Below, piece by piece: positions 21,467 through 32,030 of a stretch of 38,464 bases of DNA. The stretch is from positions 7,501 to 45,964 of the forward strand of contig RPFO01001806.1 of the NCBI GenBank assembly GCA_009746045.1. Reading direction: 5' to 3'. Under the pieces are notes generated by a model, which was not told the DNA's origin, did not search any database, and saw nothing but the letters and a program-made list of their open reading frames with translations. Origin of the DNA: Mesostigma viride (taxonomy: Eukaryota; Streptophyta; Mesostigmatophyceae; Mesostigmatales; Mesostigmataceae). The stretch's first letter is position 1; each line of letters starts with the position of its first letter. A program made the position numbers and the translations under genes.

Positions 21467-22729
21467 CTTGGTGATTAGACAACAGGGGGACAGCAGTGGT
21501 CCAAGTCCCAGGTCATTCCGACAAGTCTAGCTCAAGTTATAAGGTTTTGCGTGCTAAATCCTGAACATACGCTAAATGAGGTTTTTCTGTGTATAAGGCC
21601 ACCTAGACAGCATGTTTTCCATCCAAGAAGCCAAAAAACATGCCCAACTCGATCACACAACATAAGAAAAGGCTAGGCACCTCATCTGCCCTCCCCTGAC
21701 CTCAGCATGGCCAGCCTTGCCAGCGTGCGCATAGCAACACCTTCGCTAGGCATACACGCACCAAGAGAGCATACACTATGCTCAGCCCAAGGTTACCATG
21801 TAAATTTATGCCAAGAACTCAGCAAGTATACGTGTAAAAACCTTGGAAAGACTGCCCAAGCAATAGAGGCAACTGCAGCCTGCAAACTTGGCAGCAAATC
21901 ATACATGCTGTCTGCCATGCATTCACATCCTATCCAGCTTGCCTTGCTGCACACATAGCAGGGAAGTCTTAATGGTTATAGCTCAAGGAAAGCAATAAAA
22001 ACACCTATCTAATGCAATGCCACTCATGCAGTATGGCCAGCAAAAGAACCACTCTCACCTTCCTTTCCAATATGGCAATTTGCTAAGAAGCTGATGCCAG
22101 CTTGTTAGCCTCTAGGCACATGCCGGATGTCTTTACTAAAACAGGCGTGTCAGATCCGGCACATAACAAAGCGTCTGAGCAAGCTCATGTCCAAAGGATT
22201 ATGGAAAACAAATGTCAACACATTACCAACAACTTGACCTCGGCGCCTTAAGCATGCCAGCCACAAACTACACGAAATTGTACGAAATTGCTAGGAATCT
22301 GACGATGCAACCGAAAGGAATGGAGCGCTTCCTGCAGGGAAACTGCCCGAAAAAAAGGCGAAAGGCCGACGTTATTGCACCTGCCTGCGTGGAAATGTTT
22401 CATGCATAAACTGGCACGCAAGCTCGAACAATAAAAGACATCATCCATTGACTACAAAAACCCAAGGTGACCCCAAGGGTGGGCACCTGGGACACATGGA
22501 TCCACGGGAAAATCATCACAAGTGGCCAGGGTGTGACAGTAGCCAGCCTAACATCACAATCCCGTGGGGGTGCATGGACATGTGTGCAATCCATTCATTA
22601 TTATTCATAATAAAATCCAAGTACACATTGTGATGCCATGAAATGACTCAATGATGCAAACAGTGTCCATTGCTTTATTCATTTATTCAAAAACAGCTGT
22701 CCTTCATGAACTGTCAAGCCACCAAATGT

Positions 22730-23730
22730 CTACGTCTTCTTCTGGGCGGCCTGGGCGGCCATGCTCTCTGCGATTTGAGCGGGTGTGAACCCCATAGTCG
22801 CCATGTGGTTCAACATCCTCTGCAGGGTGTCTAGTCCAGCAGCAACTTGAGCGTTACTAGGGACAGGCTTGCTCCCTGAACCCTGCCCAGCTGCTGGCTT
22901 CTCCTGCCCAGCTGCTGGCTCCTCCACAGGAGTGACAGGTGCAGGCTTCTCCTCCTCGCTGGCGGGTGCAGTCTTCTTTCCAGCACTGGGTGCAGGCTTC
23001 TCCTCAGCACCGGCTGCAGTCTTCTGGGAAGGGACGGGGGTCTTCTTGATAGCGAATGACCTGTCCGCCGGGCTCGGCGTGATCTTTGTTAGCTTTACGC
23101 GTCGTCCCACCGGGGGGGACTTCATTGCCCTCTTTGAGGAGGGAGTGGATCCCTCCTCCTTCTTCACCACAACCTCCCATTGCATGGGAGGGGCTTCCTC
23201 GCCCACATCGACCACCTCCTGTCCCTGGAGACACTCCTCATGCCGGACGTGCTCACGCCATGAATCACGCGCCATCTTGGCCGTCACCTTGTTGCCATTG
23301 CCGTTTCCAGGGCTCCCTCTGAAATTCTTGAGGAAATCGCGCATGCGCGCGTCATACTGAATATCGATTTTAGACATAGGGAGCCATGCCTGTGTCGCAT
23401 CTGAAAACATGGTCTTGACGTGAAGCGAGCCTGCTTCGAACTTGACTCCAGTAAACCTGTCGATTTTGCCATCGTCGAACTGCGTCTGAACACGCTCCTC
23501 CTCCTCGTCATCCTCATCTGACGAGGAGGAGGAGGAGACGATGTCGGCATGTGTTGCCGCCCCCCCTGGATGGCCTTGGCCCTAGTGTTTCTCTTCGAAA
23601 TGTCGTCTACTGTCTCCTGGAGTATATCTCCTACAGCGTGAAATAGAGCGGCGATCGGCAGCCGCTTCGCCTGCCTCACGTTATCCTTCATAATATCGCT
23701 ATCCTTCATCGCACCTGGGCTATCGTTCAT
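22730..23730 (-). CDS. Island gene 1, left copy: acidic/lysine-proline-rich protein, one frame break
   Basis: Two coding-looking frames join near 23566. The first starts at the ATG at 23730 (MNDSPGAMKDSDIMKDNVRQ ...) and leaves frame at a run of seven G (coding strand; 23560-23566). The second continues with a Ser-then-Asp/Glu stretch, a compact domain (MFSDATQAWLPMSKIDIQYD), a Lys/Pro/Ala-rich linker with repeated EEKPAP, and a C-terminal helix (TLQRMLNHMATMGFTPAQIA) that looks a little like a UBA fold. One more G in the run would give a continuous protein of about 333 residues. A TATA-like TATATAAT lies about 165 bp upstream (23890-23899). The gene runs toward the junction with element D. 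Function unknown. Confidence 0.65.
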
Positions 23731-24276
23731 CGTGTCACTTCTCTTCTCGTTGCTTGATCAATTAATTTATTGCACGCATGCACGCCGCCTTTGATTCATT
23801 TTGTATATGTTTACCACCCCCAAAATTCGACAATTTGCCAAGTGGGCCGCCAGCCACCCCCTTACAATTCGTTCCAAGTTCAGAATGTACATTATATACG
23901 ATTCTGATGCGTGATACTGCATTCGTACGGTGCAAGTACCATATTCTGGCGTCGTACGGTGCAGTATAGGCGCGGGTCTGAATTCGGCGGTCCCGGACTT
24001 GAGAAAATTGCCTAAGTCCCAAACACTAAGGCGTATGGGCCTGCTACCTAAGTGCACAGGCCAAAGTACTTGTCCAAATTGTAATTAAATTATATATCCA
24101 TGCAAGGCTTGATAAGCACATTGTTCGTGAATGTTTGCATGCAAAAAACTTTTATTATTTCAATAAAATCATGAGTAAATATATGATAATGCACAAGGTC
24201 CCACGGGACTTGCCCTATACTGACTACCATGCGTGCTAGTGTACATCACAAATGACAAAGTCCTAGGGACTTGTCT

Positions 24277-25391
24277 CTAGTCCCCCTTCATGGAGCAGGG
24301 CCTCATGGAGGGGTTGGAGCCAGACGGGCCAGCTCGAAAACGCTGGGAGGGGTTGGCACCACGGAAGACCTTCTCCTTCTTCACGACTGGCTCCTCAGAG
24401 GTGGGGGGGAGTCAGCAGGGCGCTTTCCCTTGAGGAAGTCGCTCTTGGGGACCTCCACAACGTCGTCATCGTCATCCTCCACCTCGATGACCTTGGGGGC
24501 CATCTTGGAAGGCGTGGTCTTCACCCTCCTGCAGGTGGGCTCCTCCTCCTCCTCCTCCTCCTCCTCCTCCTTGACCACAGCCTCCTGGGGCTGCTGCTCC
24601 TCCTCCTCCTCGGGATCCCGCTCGAACTGGTACCACGGGTCCTCCGCGTCGTCCAACGGCTCCTCGTCGTCCTCGTCCTTCTCAGACTCGAGGGCCCCCA
24701 CCTCAGCGTCAGACTCGTCCTGGATTTCCTGGAGGCGCCTGCGTGCCTCCTCCTGGATCGCCTTCCTCCTCTCGTCCCTGTCCGCCTTCCTCACTTGCCA
24801 CTTGAGTGGCATGTTGTAGCGAGGGTCGGACTCGCAGGGGTCCACGGGCCTGGGGATGTTCGGAGCAGTGAAGACGTTCTCCTCCTTGGAGAAGAAGCAA
24901 TTGACGCAGAGCTCGCGCTTCCAGTTGGCGTTGGGGAAGAAAGCCCACGGAGCGGTCTCATCCCCGCACTCTGGGCACTCGGGGGGGAAAATCGGCTTGT
25001 GGTCGATCTCGTTGTTCTGCAAAGTGGGGCGGGCAGCACAAAAAATGACAAGGGGCAGTGCGTCTTGTTAGAATCCACAGGAGGAGTGCAAAAATGCAGC
25101 CAAAGTCAGCAAAAAACGCAAGGAAAAGAAGTTTACCTCGAGCATGTGCTCGCAGAGGATGCATTCCGTGTGGTAGCCACCGATATCCTCGGGGACCTTG
25201 CGAAACTTGTCAATGGGGAGCAAGGTATTGCAACAAATGCAAATGGACAGCACTTCTGCGACTGGCTTGTTTTCCTTGTTCCTTTTTGCGAGAGCTGCGT
25301 CAAAAGCGTCGTGGAGCTTGTCTGTCATATCGTGGACTTTGACTCCATTGCCTGGGTAAGCGCGGACTGGGAAACGCTTAGTGCGGGCCAT
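24277..25391 (-). CDS. Island gene 2, left copy: paired-CxxC zinc-ribbon protein with acidic tail, one intron
   Basis: Exon 1 is 25391-25137 (85 codons); the intron is 25136-25017 (GTAAAC...TTTGCAG, 120 bp, phase 0); exon 2 runs from 25016. Zinc ribbon 1 is C51-C54/C77-C80, with the LP-x3-F spacing common in HNH-associated ribbons. Ribbon 2 is C99-C102/C122-C125. A charged helix and a long Glu/Asp tract follow. The first stop is at 24381 (296 residues). However, coding-like sequence continues in another frame (EEPVVKKEKVFRGANPSQRF) to TAG at 24277, after a run of seven C on the coding strand (24403-24409 here); eight would join them. A TATA box is at 25483-25492 and the leader motif at 25432-25441. 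Probably a nuclear nucleic-acid-binding protein; no exact family. Confidence 0.8.
25017..25136 (-). other. Spliceosomal intron of gene 2 (left copy)
   Basis: Donor CTCGAG|GTAAAC and acceptor CACTTTGCAG|AACAAC. The 120-bp intron separates the two zinc-ribbon exons in phase 0. The identical intron is at 30627-30746 in the right arm. Confidence 0.8.
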
Positions 25392-26208
25392 TGTGTTTTG
25401 GTGCTAAGGGGTTGGTTTTGCTGAGAGCTTTTTGGCTATGGCGGTTTGGCTTGCAGAATGCCCTTGGATGCAAAGGGGGAAGTGTTTTATACCTTCCCCG
25501 TGGATGACGCATGGGACTTGTGAAAAATCCTGTGGTCGCCGCTGTGACAGGCTGGTAACGGCAAAACGGCCGTGGAAATCCACGCGGTGAAGGCCGCGGG
25601 CCGCGTGAATCCGCGGGAAATCTGATACGAAACCGCCTTTCCCGCGTCACGCCACGCTGGACTGGCATGTAACCGCCGTTTCCCGCGGCACTCCACGCTG
25701 GACAAGTTCAGAAAACCGCCGTTTCCCGCGTCACGCCACGCTGGACTGGCATGTAATCTCCGTTTCCCGCGGCACTCCACGCTGGACAAGTTCAGAAAAC
25801 CGCCGTTTCCCGCGTCACGCCACGCTGGCCTGGCATGTAACCGCCGTTTCCCGCGGCACGCCACGCTGGACCGGCACGTAACGGCCGTTTCCCGCGGCAC
25901 GCCACGCTAAAATCGTGAAGTAACCGCCACGCCAACTTGTCAGTCCCGAGCCGCGGCACGAGAAAACGGAGATCCCGAGATCTTCCAGCGGATTTTTTTG
26001 GCGTGATTCCATGTACGGCGTGCTGTCTCACGGGAAATCTCCTGCAAAACGCCTGTTCAGGCCAATCGCACGGTCACAAATCGCCCAAAAACTTTGAGGC
26101 GGAGAAGGGTCTTCGAAGTGTATATGTGCCCAACCACCACGCCTCCACGAGCACTCACCACTACACACCGCCATAGCCAAGAAAGCTCACTACATCTCTC
26201 AGAACACG
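25392..26208. promoter_or_regulatory. Bidirectional promoter of genes 2 and 3 with E2F-like array (left arm)
   Basis: TTTCCCGCG occurs at 25638, 25679, 25722, 25763, 25806, 25847 and 25888 (spacing 41-43 bp), plus an inverted CGCGGGAAA at 25612-25620. The sites are embedded in about 42-bp repeats containing CACGCCACGCTGGACTGGCA. The core equals the E2F/DP consensus TTTCCCGC. A CCAAT box lies near 26060. TATA elements are at 25483-25492 (gene 2 side) and 26121-26126 (gene 3 side). Both sides carry CCATAGCCAA leaders (25432-25441, 26171-26180). Confidence 0.75.
26171..26180 (+). promoter_or_regulatory. CCATAGCCAA leader motif of gene 3
   Basis: Lies 28 nt before the ATG and about 45 nt after the TATA-like element, so it should be near the start of the mRNA. 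The same string precedes genes 2, 5 and 7. Confidence 0.6.
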
Positions 26209-27432
26209 ATGCCTAGGGCTGGATCCGCTTCTAACTCTCATGGTAGCCAGGGCGTGAGGGGGGGAATGAGGCCTGTGCCTCGCCCATTTCCAAGGGAAGG
26301 AACTCGCGACAGGCCATACGACGCTGAGCAGGAGCAAGAGCCGGGTAATGTTCCTTTTCCTGTCTTTTTCCGTCTTTTCCCGTGGAGAGCTGTCGTTTGC
26401 AAGTGGTTTTGCCCCCAAAAGCTCACCCCTTGTGTGGTTTTCCGTGGCTTATAAATTTGTTTTTTTTTCAATGCTTGCGTTTTTTTTTTTTGCTTTTTTG
26501 TTTTGCTTGCAGAAGAAAGCCGTGACGCCAAACGGCTGAAGGAGATGCCTATGAGGCAGAAGGTCTCCACTCCCGCCGGCCTCCGCGAACGCTCTTGGCA
26601 GGAGAAATACGAAGGGCTGTCCTGCAACGTCAAAAACGCTGTCGTCATCAAGTTGCCGCAGTGCCCCTTCTGCCTGGCCCCCAGCAAGACGGGGAAGTAC
26701 GCGAGGCTGGTCGCCCTCATCGACCATCCCCACATCCACGAGTGCAACTGCGTGATGTGCCCCGAGTGCGTGGAGAAGATGAAGGCGTTCCATCTCACCA
26801 AGCCGAACGGCAAGACCACGAACATGAAGTGCCCCATGTGCAGCTGCGAAGTCCTGACGCACTACCACAAGTTCTACCAGATGGACCACGCCCTCAACGA
26901 GCTGGTGGCCTCCCTCCCCTACGGCTTCTGCGACTACGGCTGCGGGATGTTCCTTCACAGGGAGGACGTCGACGAGCACTTCGCCACCTGCGAGAAGAAC
27001 CGCTTCGAGTGCGGTTTCTCCGTCGACATCAAGAGGCAGGACGGCTCCAAGTCCAAGACGGGCTGTTCTTACACTGGCAGGAAGGCGGACGTGGAGGCTC
27101 ACATGAAGAGGTGCGCCTACTACCACGAGGCCTGCGCTGTGCTGGAGCTGAAGGAGAAGGCCAAGCAGGCAGATGCTGTCAAGGAGCGCCTGATGAAGGA
27201 AGGCCACGGCGCCAGGGATGACTTGAGGATGCTCCTCGGCTTCACGGCTGAGGAGATGGACGATGTAATGGAGCGGCTGGTGGTGAAGGAGCTGGACCGC
27301 GTGGGGCGGCTCCCGTGTGCCAGCTCGCTACCTGATGGAGGCCAGGCGTTCCCAACAGATAGCGAGATACAGAACGCCTCGTTCCCAGTCCTTGATGCGT
27401 CACAGGGCGCCCAGTCTGCAAGGATAGTGTAG
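26209..27432 (+). CDS. Island gene 3, left copy: RING plus TRAF-type zinc-finger protein, one intron
   Basis: Exon 1 is 26209-26344; the intron is 26345-26512 (GTAATG ... CTTGCAG, 168 bp, phase 1); exon 2 is 26513-27432; 351 residues in all. A Gly/Arg/Pro-rich N-terminus is followed by a RING-like finger at about 96-155 (CPFC ... HPHIHECNC ... CPEC ... CPMC) and a cysteine/histidine region at about 185-255 (CDYGC, HFATC, CGF, H-x3-C) of TRAF-zinc-finger type. A charged C-terminal helix follows. RING/TRAF proteins usually act as E3 ubiquitin ligases; activity is inferred. The gene is intact in both arms and points toward the palindrome centre. The ATG is the first after the CCATAGCCAA leader. 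Confidence 0.85.
26345..26512 (+). other. Spliceosomal intron of gene 3 (left copy)
   Basis: GTAATG donor after CCGG, a strong T-rich tract (two long T runs) and TTGCTTGCAG acceptor. Splicing in phase 1 joins the short basic N-terminal exon to the RING exon. Mirrored at 29251-29418. Confidence 0.8.
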
Positions 27433-27730
27433 GTGACAGATGCCAGCATAAGATGTGCATGTTTTCAGCACTAGGCAGTTGGAGATAGGATGCCAGCATA
27501 GGATGTAGATGTTTGCCAGAATTAGGCCAGTAGATATGCGAATGCCTGCATAACACAACGATGTTTTTTTAATGACTTGGAAAAGATGTGAATGTTCTGG
27601 CCCAAACGTAAAAAATATCTAAGTGCCATAGTATATTTAAGTATCTGTAGTTAGGAACAGGCCACGTGGCAGCCACAAAGCCCGAGGGTAGCCAGCCGAA
27701 TCTGTAGTACGAGATCCGACGGTTACGGAA

Positions 27731-27780
27731 CGGACGGGTACGGACGGGTACGGACGGGTACGGACGAGTACGGACGGGTA
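27731..27780. repeat. CGGACGGGTA decamer array, five copies (left)
   Basis: Five head-to-tail 10-bp units (one reads CGGACGAGTA) flanked by partial units (ACGGAACGGACG). The array is about 100 bp from the dyad centre and mirrored at 27983-28032. Confidence 0.9.
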
Positions 27781-27982
27781 CGGCCAGTACGGAACGGACG
27801 CGGCACGCGGAATCCCGTGGACCACCACGAGGCCCCCGTGGGTCCCGGCGGTTTTTAGGTTCCAGGGTTAGTATTACGGGCGCCCGTAATACTAACCCTG
27901 GAACCTAAAAACCGCCGGGACCCACGGGGGCCTCGTGGTGGTCCACGGGATTCCGCGTGCCGCGTCCGTTCCGTACTGGCCG

Positions 27983-28032
27983 TACCCGTCCGTACTCGTC
28001 CGTACCCGTCCGTACCCGTCCGTACCCGTCCG
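27983..28032. repeat. CGGACGGGTA decamer array (right mirror copy)
   Basis: Reverse complement of 27731-27780 in the right arm, reading TACCCGTCCG on the plus strand. Confidence 0.9.
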
Positions 28033-28330
28033 TTCCGTAACCGTCGGATCTCGTACTACAGATTCGGCTGGCTACCCTCGGGCTTTGTGGCTGCCACGTG
28101 GCCTGTTCCTAACTACAGATACTTAAATATACTATGGCACTTAGATATTTTTTACGTTTGGGCCAGAACATTCACATCTTTTCCAAGTCATTAAAAAAAC
28201 ATCGTTGTGTTATGCAGGCATTCGCATATCTACTGGCCTAATTCTGGCAAACATCTACATCCTATGCTGGCATCCTATCTCCAACTGCCTAGTGCTGAAA
28301 ACATGCACATCTTATGCTGGCATCTGTCAC

Positions 28331-29554
28331 CTACACTATCCTTGCAGACTGGGCGCCCTGTGACGCATCAAGGACTGGGAACGAGGCGTTCTGTATCTCG
28401 CTATCTGTTGGGAACGCCTGGCCTCCATCAGGTAGCGAGCTGGCACACGGGAGCCGCCCCACGCGGTCCAGCTCCTTCACCACCAGCCGCTCCATTACAT
28501 CGTCCATCTCCTCAGCCGTGAAGCCGAGGAGCATCCTCAAGTCATCCCTGGCGCCGTGGCCTTCCTTCATCAGGCGCTCCTTGACAGCATCTGCCTGCTT
28601 GGCCTTCTCCTTCAGCTCCAGCACAGCGCAGGCCTCGTGGTAGTAGGCGCACCTCTTCATGTGAGCCTCCACGTCCGCCTTCCTGCCAGTGTAAGAACAG
28701 CCCGTCTTGGACTTGGAGCCGTCCTGCCTCTTGATGTCGACGGAGAAACCGCACTCGAAGCGGTTCTTCTCGCAGGTGGCGAAGTGCTCGTCGACGTCCT
28801 CCCTGTGAAGGAACATCCCGCAGCCGTAGTCGCAGAAGCCGTAGGGGAGGGAGGCCACCAGCTCGTTGAGGGCGTGGTCCATCTGGTAGAACTTGTGGTA
28901 GTGCGTCAGGACTTCGCAGCTGCACATGGGGCACTTCATGTTCGTGGTCTTGCCGTTCGGCTTGGTGAGATGGAACGCCTTCATCTTCTCCACGCACTCG
29001 GGGCACATCACGCAGTTGCACTCGTGGATGTGGGGATGGTCGATGAGGGCGACCAGCCTCGCGTACTTCCCCGTCTTGCTGGGGGCCAGGCAGAAGGGGC
29101 ACTGCGGCAACTTGATGACGACAGCGTTTTTGACGTTGCAGGACAGCCCTTCGTATTTCTCCTGCCAAGAGCGTTCGCGGAGGCCGGCGGGAGTGGAGAC
29201 CTTCTGCCTCATAGGCATCTCCTTCAGCCGTTTGGCGTCACGGCTTTCTTCTGCAAGCAAAACAAAAAAGCAAAAAAAAAAAACGCAAGCATTGAAAAAA
29301 AAACAAATTTATAAGCCACGGAAAACCACACAAGGGGTGAGCTTTTGGGGGCAAAACCACTTGCAAACGACAGCTCTCCACGGGAAAAGACGGAAAAAGA
29401 CAGGAAAAGGAACATTACCCGGCTCTTGCTCCTGCTCAGCGTCGTATGGCCTGTCGCGAGTTCCTTCCCTTGGAAATGGGCGAGGCACAGGCCTCATTCC
29501 CCCCCTCACGCCCTGGCTACCATGAGAGTTAGAAGCGGATCCAGCCCTAGGCAT
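28331..29554 (-). CDS. Island gene 3, right copy: RING plus TRAF-type zinc-finger protein
   Basis: Mirror of 26209-27432: exon 1 29554-29419, intron 29418-29251, exon 2 29250-28331. The 309-codon reading frame that covers exon 2 translates identically in both arms, so nothing marks either copy as dead. The two copies converge on the palindrome centre, leaving 898 bp between stop codons. Confidence 0.85.
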
Positions 29555-30371
29555 CGTGTTCTGAGAGATGTAGTGAGCTTTCTTGGCTATGGCGGTGTGT
29601 AGTGGTGAGTGCTCGTGGAGGCGTGGTGGTTGGGCACATATACACTTCGAAGACCCTTCTCCGCCTCAAAGTTTTTGGGCGATTTGTGACCGTGCGATTG
29701 GCCTGAACAGGCGTTTTGCAGGAGATTTCCCGTGAGACAGCACGCCGTACATGGAATCACGCCAAAAAAATCCGCTGGAAGATCTCGGGATCTCCGTTTT
29801 CTCGTGCCGCGGCTCGGGACTGACAAGTTGGCGTGGCGGTTACTTCACGATTTTAGCGTGGCGTGCCGCGGGAAACGGCCGTTACGTGCCGGTCCAGCGT
29901 GGCGTGCCGCGGGAAACGGCGGTTACATGCCAGGCCAGCGTGGCGTGACGCGGGAAACGGCGGTTTTCTGAACTTGTCCAGCGTGGAGTGCCGCGGGAAA
30001 CGGAGATTACATGCCAGTCCAGCGTGGCGTGACGCGGGAAACGGCGGTTTTCTGAACTTGTCCAGCGTGGAGTGCCGCGGGAAACGGCGGTTACATGCCA
30101 GTCCAGCGTGGCGTGACGCGGGAAAGGCGGTTTCGTATCAGATTTCCCGCGGATTCACGCGGCCCGCGGCCTTCACCGCGTGGATTTCCACGGCCGTTTT
30201 GCCGTTACCAGCCTGTCACAGCGGCGACCACAGGATTTTTCACAAGTCCCATGCGTCATCCACGGGGAAGGTATAAAACACTTCCCCCTTTGCATCCAAG
30301 GGCATTCTGCAAGCCAAACCGCCATAGCCAAAAAGCTCTCAGCAAAACCAACCCCTTAGCACCAAAACACA
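29555..30371. promoter_or_regulatory. Bidirectional promoter of genes 2 and 3 with E2F-like array (right arm)
   Basis: Mirror of the left promoter. The CGCGGGAAA/TTTCCCGCG array occupies 29867-30151. The TATA box GTATAAAAC is at 30271-30279 and the leader CCATAGCCAA of gene 2 at 30322-30331. The gene 3 leader lies at 29583-29592 on the minus strand. Confidence 0.75.
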
Positions 30372-31485
30372 ATGGCCCGCACTAAGCGTTTCCCAGTCCG
30401 CGCTTACCCAGGCAATGGAGTCAAAGTCCACGATATGACAGACAAGCTCCACGACGCTTTTGACGCAGCTCTCGCAAAAAGGAACAAGGAAAACAAGCCA
30501 GTCGCAGAAGTGCTGTCCATTTGCATTTGTTGCAATACCTTGCTCCCCATTGACAAGTTTCGCAAGGTCCCCGAGGATATCGGTGGCTACCACACGGAAT
30601 GCATCCTCTGCGAGCACATGCTCGAGGTAAACTTCTTTTCCTTGCGTTTTTTGCTGACTTTGGCTGCATTTTTGCACTCCTCCTGTGGATTCTAACAAGA
30701 CGCACTGCCCCTTGTCATTTTTTGTGCTGCCCGCCCCACTTTGCAGAACAACGAGATCGACCACAAGCCGATTTTCCCCCCGAGTGCCCAGAGTGCGGGG
30801 ATGAGACCGCTCCGTGGGCTTTCTTCCCCAACGCCAACTGGAAGCGCGAGCTCTGCGTCAATTGCTTCTTCTCCAAGGAGGAGAACGTCTTCACTGCTCC
30901 GAACATCCCCAGGCCCGTGGACCCCTGCGAGTCCGACCCTCGCTACAACATGCCACTCAAGTGGCAAGTGAGGAAGGCGGACAGGGACGAGAGGAGGAAG
31001 GCGATCCAGGAGGAGGCACGCAGGCGCCTCCAGGAAATCCAGGACGAGTCTGACGCTGAGGTGGGGGCCCTCGAGTCTGAGAAGGACGAGGACGACGAGG
31101 AGCCGTTGGACGACGCGGAGGACCCGTGGTACCAGTTCGAGCGGGATCCCGAGGAGGAGGAGGAGCAGCAGCCCCAGGAGGCTGTGGTCAAGGAGGAGGA
31201 GGAGGAGGAGGAGGAGGAGGAGCCCACCTGCAGGAGGGTGAAGACCACGCCTTCCAAGATGGCCCCCAAGGTCATCGAGGTGGAGGATGACGATGACGAC
31301 GTTGTGGAGGTCCCCAAGAGCGACTTCCTCAAGGGAAAGCGCCCTGCTGACTCCCCCCCACCTCTGAGGAGCCAGTCGTGAAGAAGGAGAAGGTCTTCCG
31401 TGGTGCCAACCCCTCCCAGCGTTTTCGAGCTGGCCCGTCTGGCTCCAACCCCTCCATGAGGCCCTGCTCCATGAAGGGGGACTAG
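30372..31485 (+). pseudogene. Island gene 2, right copy: broken by a one-base loss
   Basis: Exon 1 30372-30626 and intron 30627-30746 are as in the left arm. Exon 2 from 30747 has six C at 30776-30781 where the left copy has seven. The frame shifts just before the second zinc ribbon, with a stop at 30971. Downstream sequence (charged helix, Glu/Asp tract, then the out-of-frame tail to 31485) is otherwise preserved. If the run is miscounted, this copy is as intact as the left one. Confidence 0.75.
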
Positions 31486-32030
31486 AGACAAGTCCCTAGG
31501 ACTTTGTCATTTGTGATGTACACTAGCACGCATGGTAGTCAGTATAGGGCAAGTCCCGTGGGACCTTGTGCATTTCATATATTTACTCATGATTTTATTG
31601 AAATAATAAAAGTTTTTTGCATGCAAACATTCACGAACAATGTGCTTATCAAGCCTTGCATGGATATATAATTTAATTACAATTTGGACAAGTACTTTGG
31701 CCTGTGCACTTAGGTAGCAGGCCCATACGCCTTAGTGTTTGGGACTTAGGCAATTTTCTCAAGTCCGGGACCGCCGAATTCAGACCCGCGCCTATACTGC
31801 ACCGTACGACGCCAGAATATGGTACTTGCACCGTACGAATGCAGTATCACGCATCAGAATCGTATATAATGTACATTCTGAACTTGGAACGAATTGTAAG
31901 GGGGTGGCTGGCGGCCCACTTGGCAAATTGTCGAATTTTGGGGGTGGTAAACATATACAAAATGAATCAAAGGCGGCGTGCATGCGTGCAATTAATTAAT
32001 TGATCAAGCAACGAGAAGAGAAGTGACACG

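Larger units (their letters stand above)
19291..22450 (-). mobile_element. TTAA element D, truncated on the right at the island junction
   Basis: It starts GGGGAGGTGGCACCCCAAAA after TTAA, with the same type-2 subterminal block as A-C (CACTTGTTGGGGGTACTACC, AAATAGAAAAAGACGCTAAT). Its right part (21590-22440) matches the region that precedes the type-1 end in C. The last roughly 600 bp, including the type-1 end, are missing. The match stops at 22450, exactly where the island palindrome begins. Confidence 0.65.
22451..27881 (+). repeat. Left arm of the giant inverted duplication
   Basis: Pairs with 27882-33309. At the centre, position x matches 55763 - x; the sum falls to 55760 at the outer ends because of three one-base indels. 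I found only one substitution by eye (23768 versus 31993), although I could not align every base. The arm carries genes 1, 2 and 3. Its left edge abuts truncated element D. Confidence 0.95.
27433..28330. other. Palindrome centre between the two convergent gene 3 copies
   Basis: No gene seen. It holds mirrored 3' flanks of gene 3 and a dispersed motif (ATGCCAGCATA(A/G)GATGT, twice per arm). It also has CGGACGGGTA decamer arrays and the spacer-less dyad centre at 27881/27882. Confidence 0.8.

Noticed and set aside
23767-24057. Small frames of 63-99 codons between genes 1 and 2 (mirrored at 31704-32003)
   Set aside because: They overlap each other on both strands around the gene 1 promoter (TATATAAT), with no domain; not supported as genes.
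25612-25896. CRISPR-like array
   Set aside because: The repeats are head to tail with no variable spacers and lie in a promoter.
26449-27207. 252-codon minus-strand frame opposite gene 3 (mirrored in the right arm)
   Set aside because: Antisense shadow of the RING/TRAF exon.
27865-27900. Telomere remnant (GGGTTAG) at the palindrome centre
   Set aside because: Only one unit per arm; no tandem telomeric repeat.
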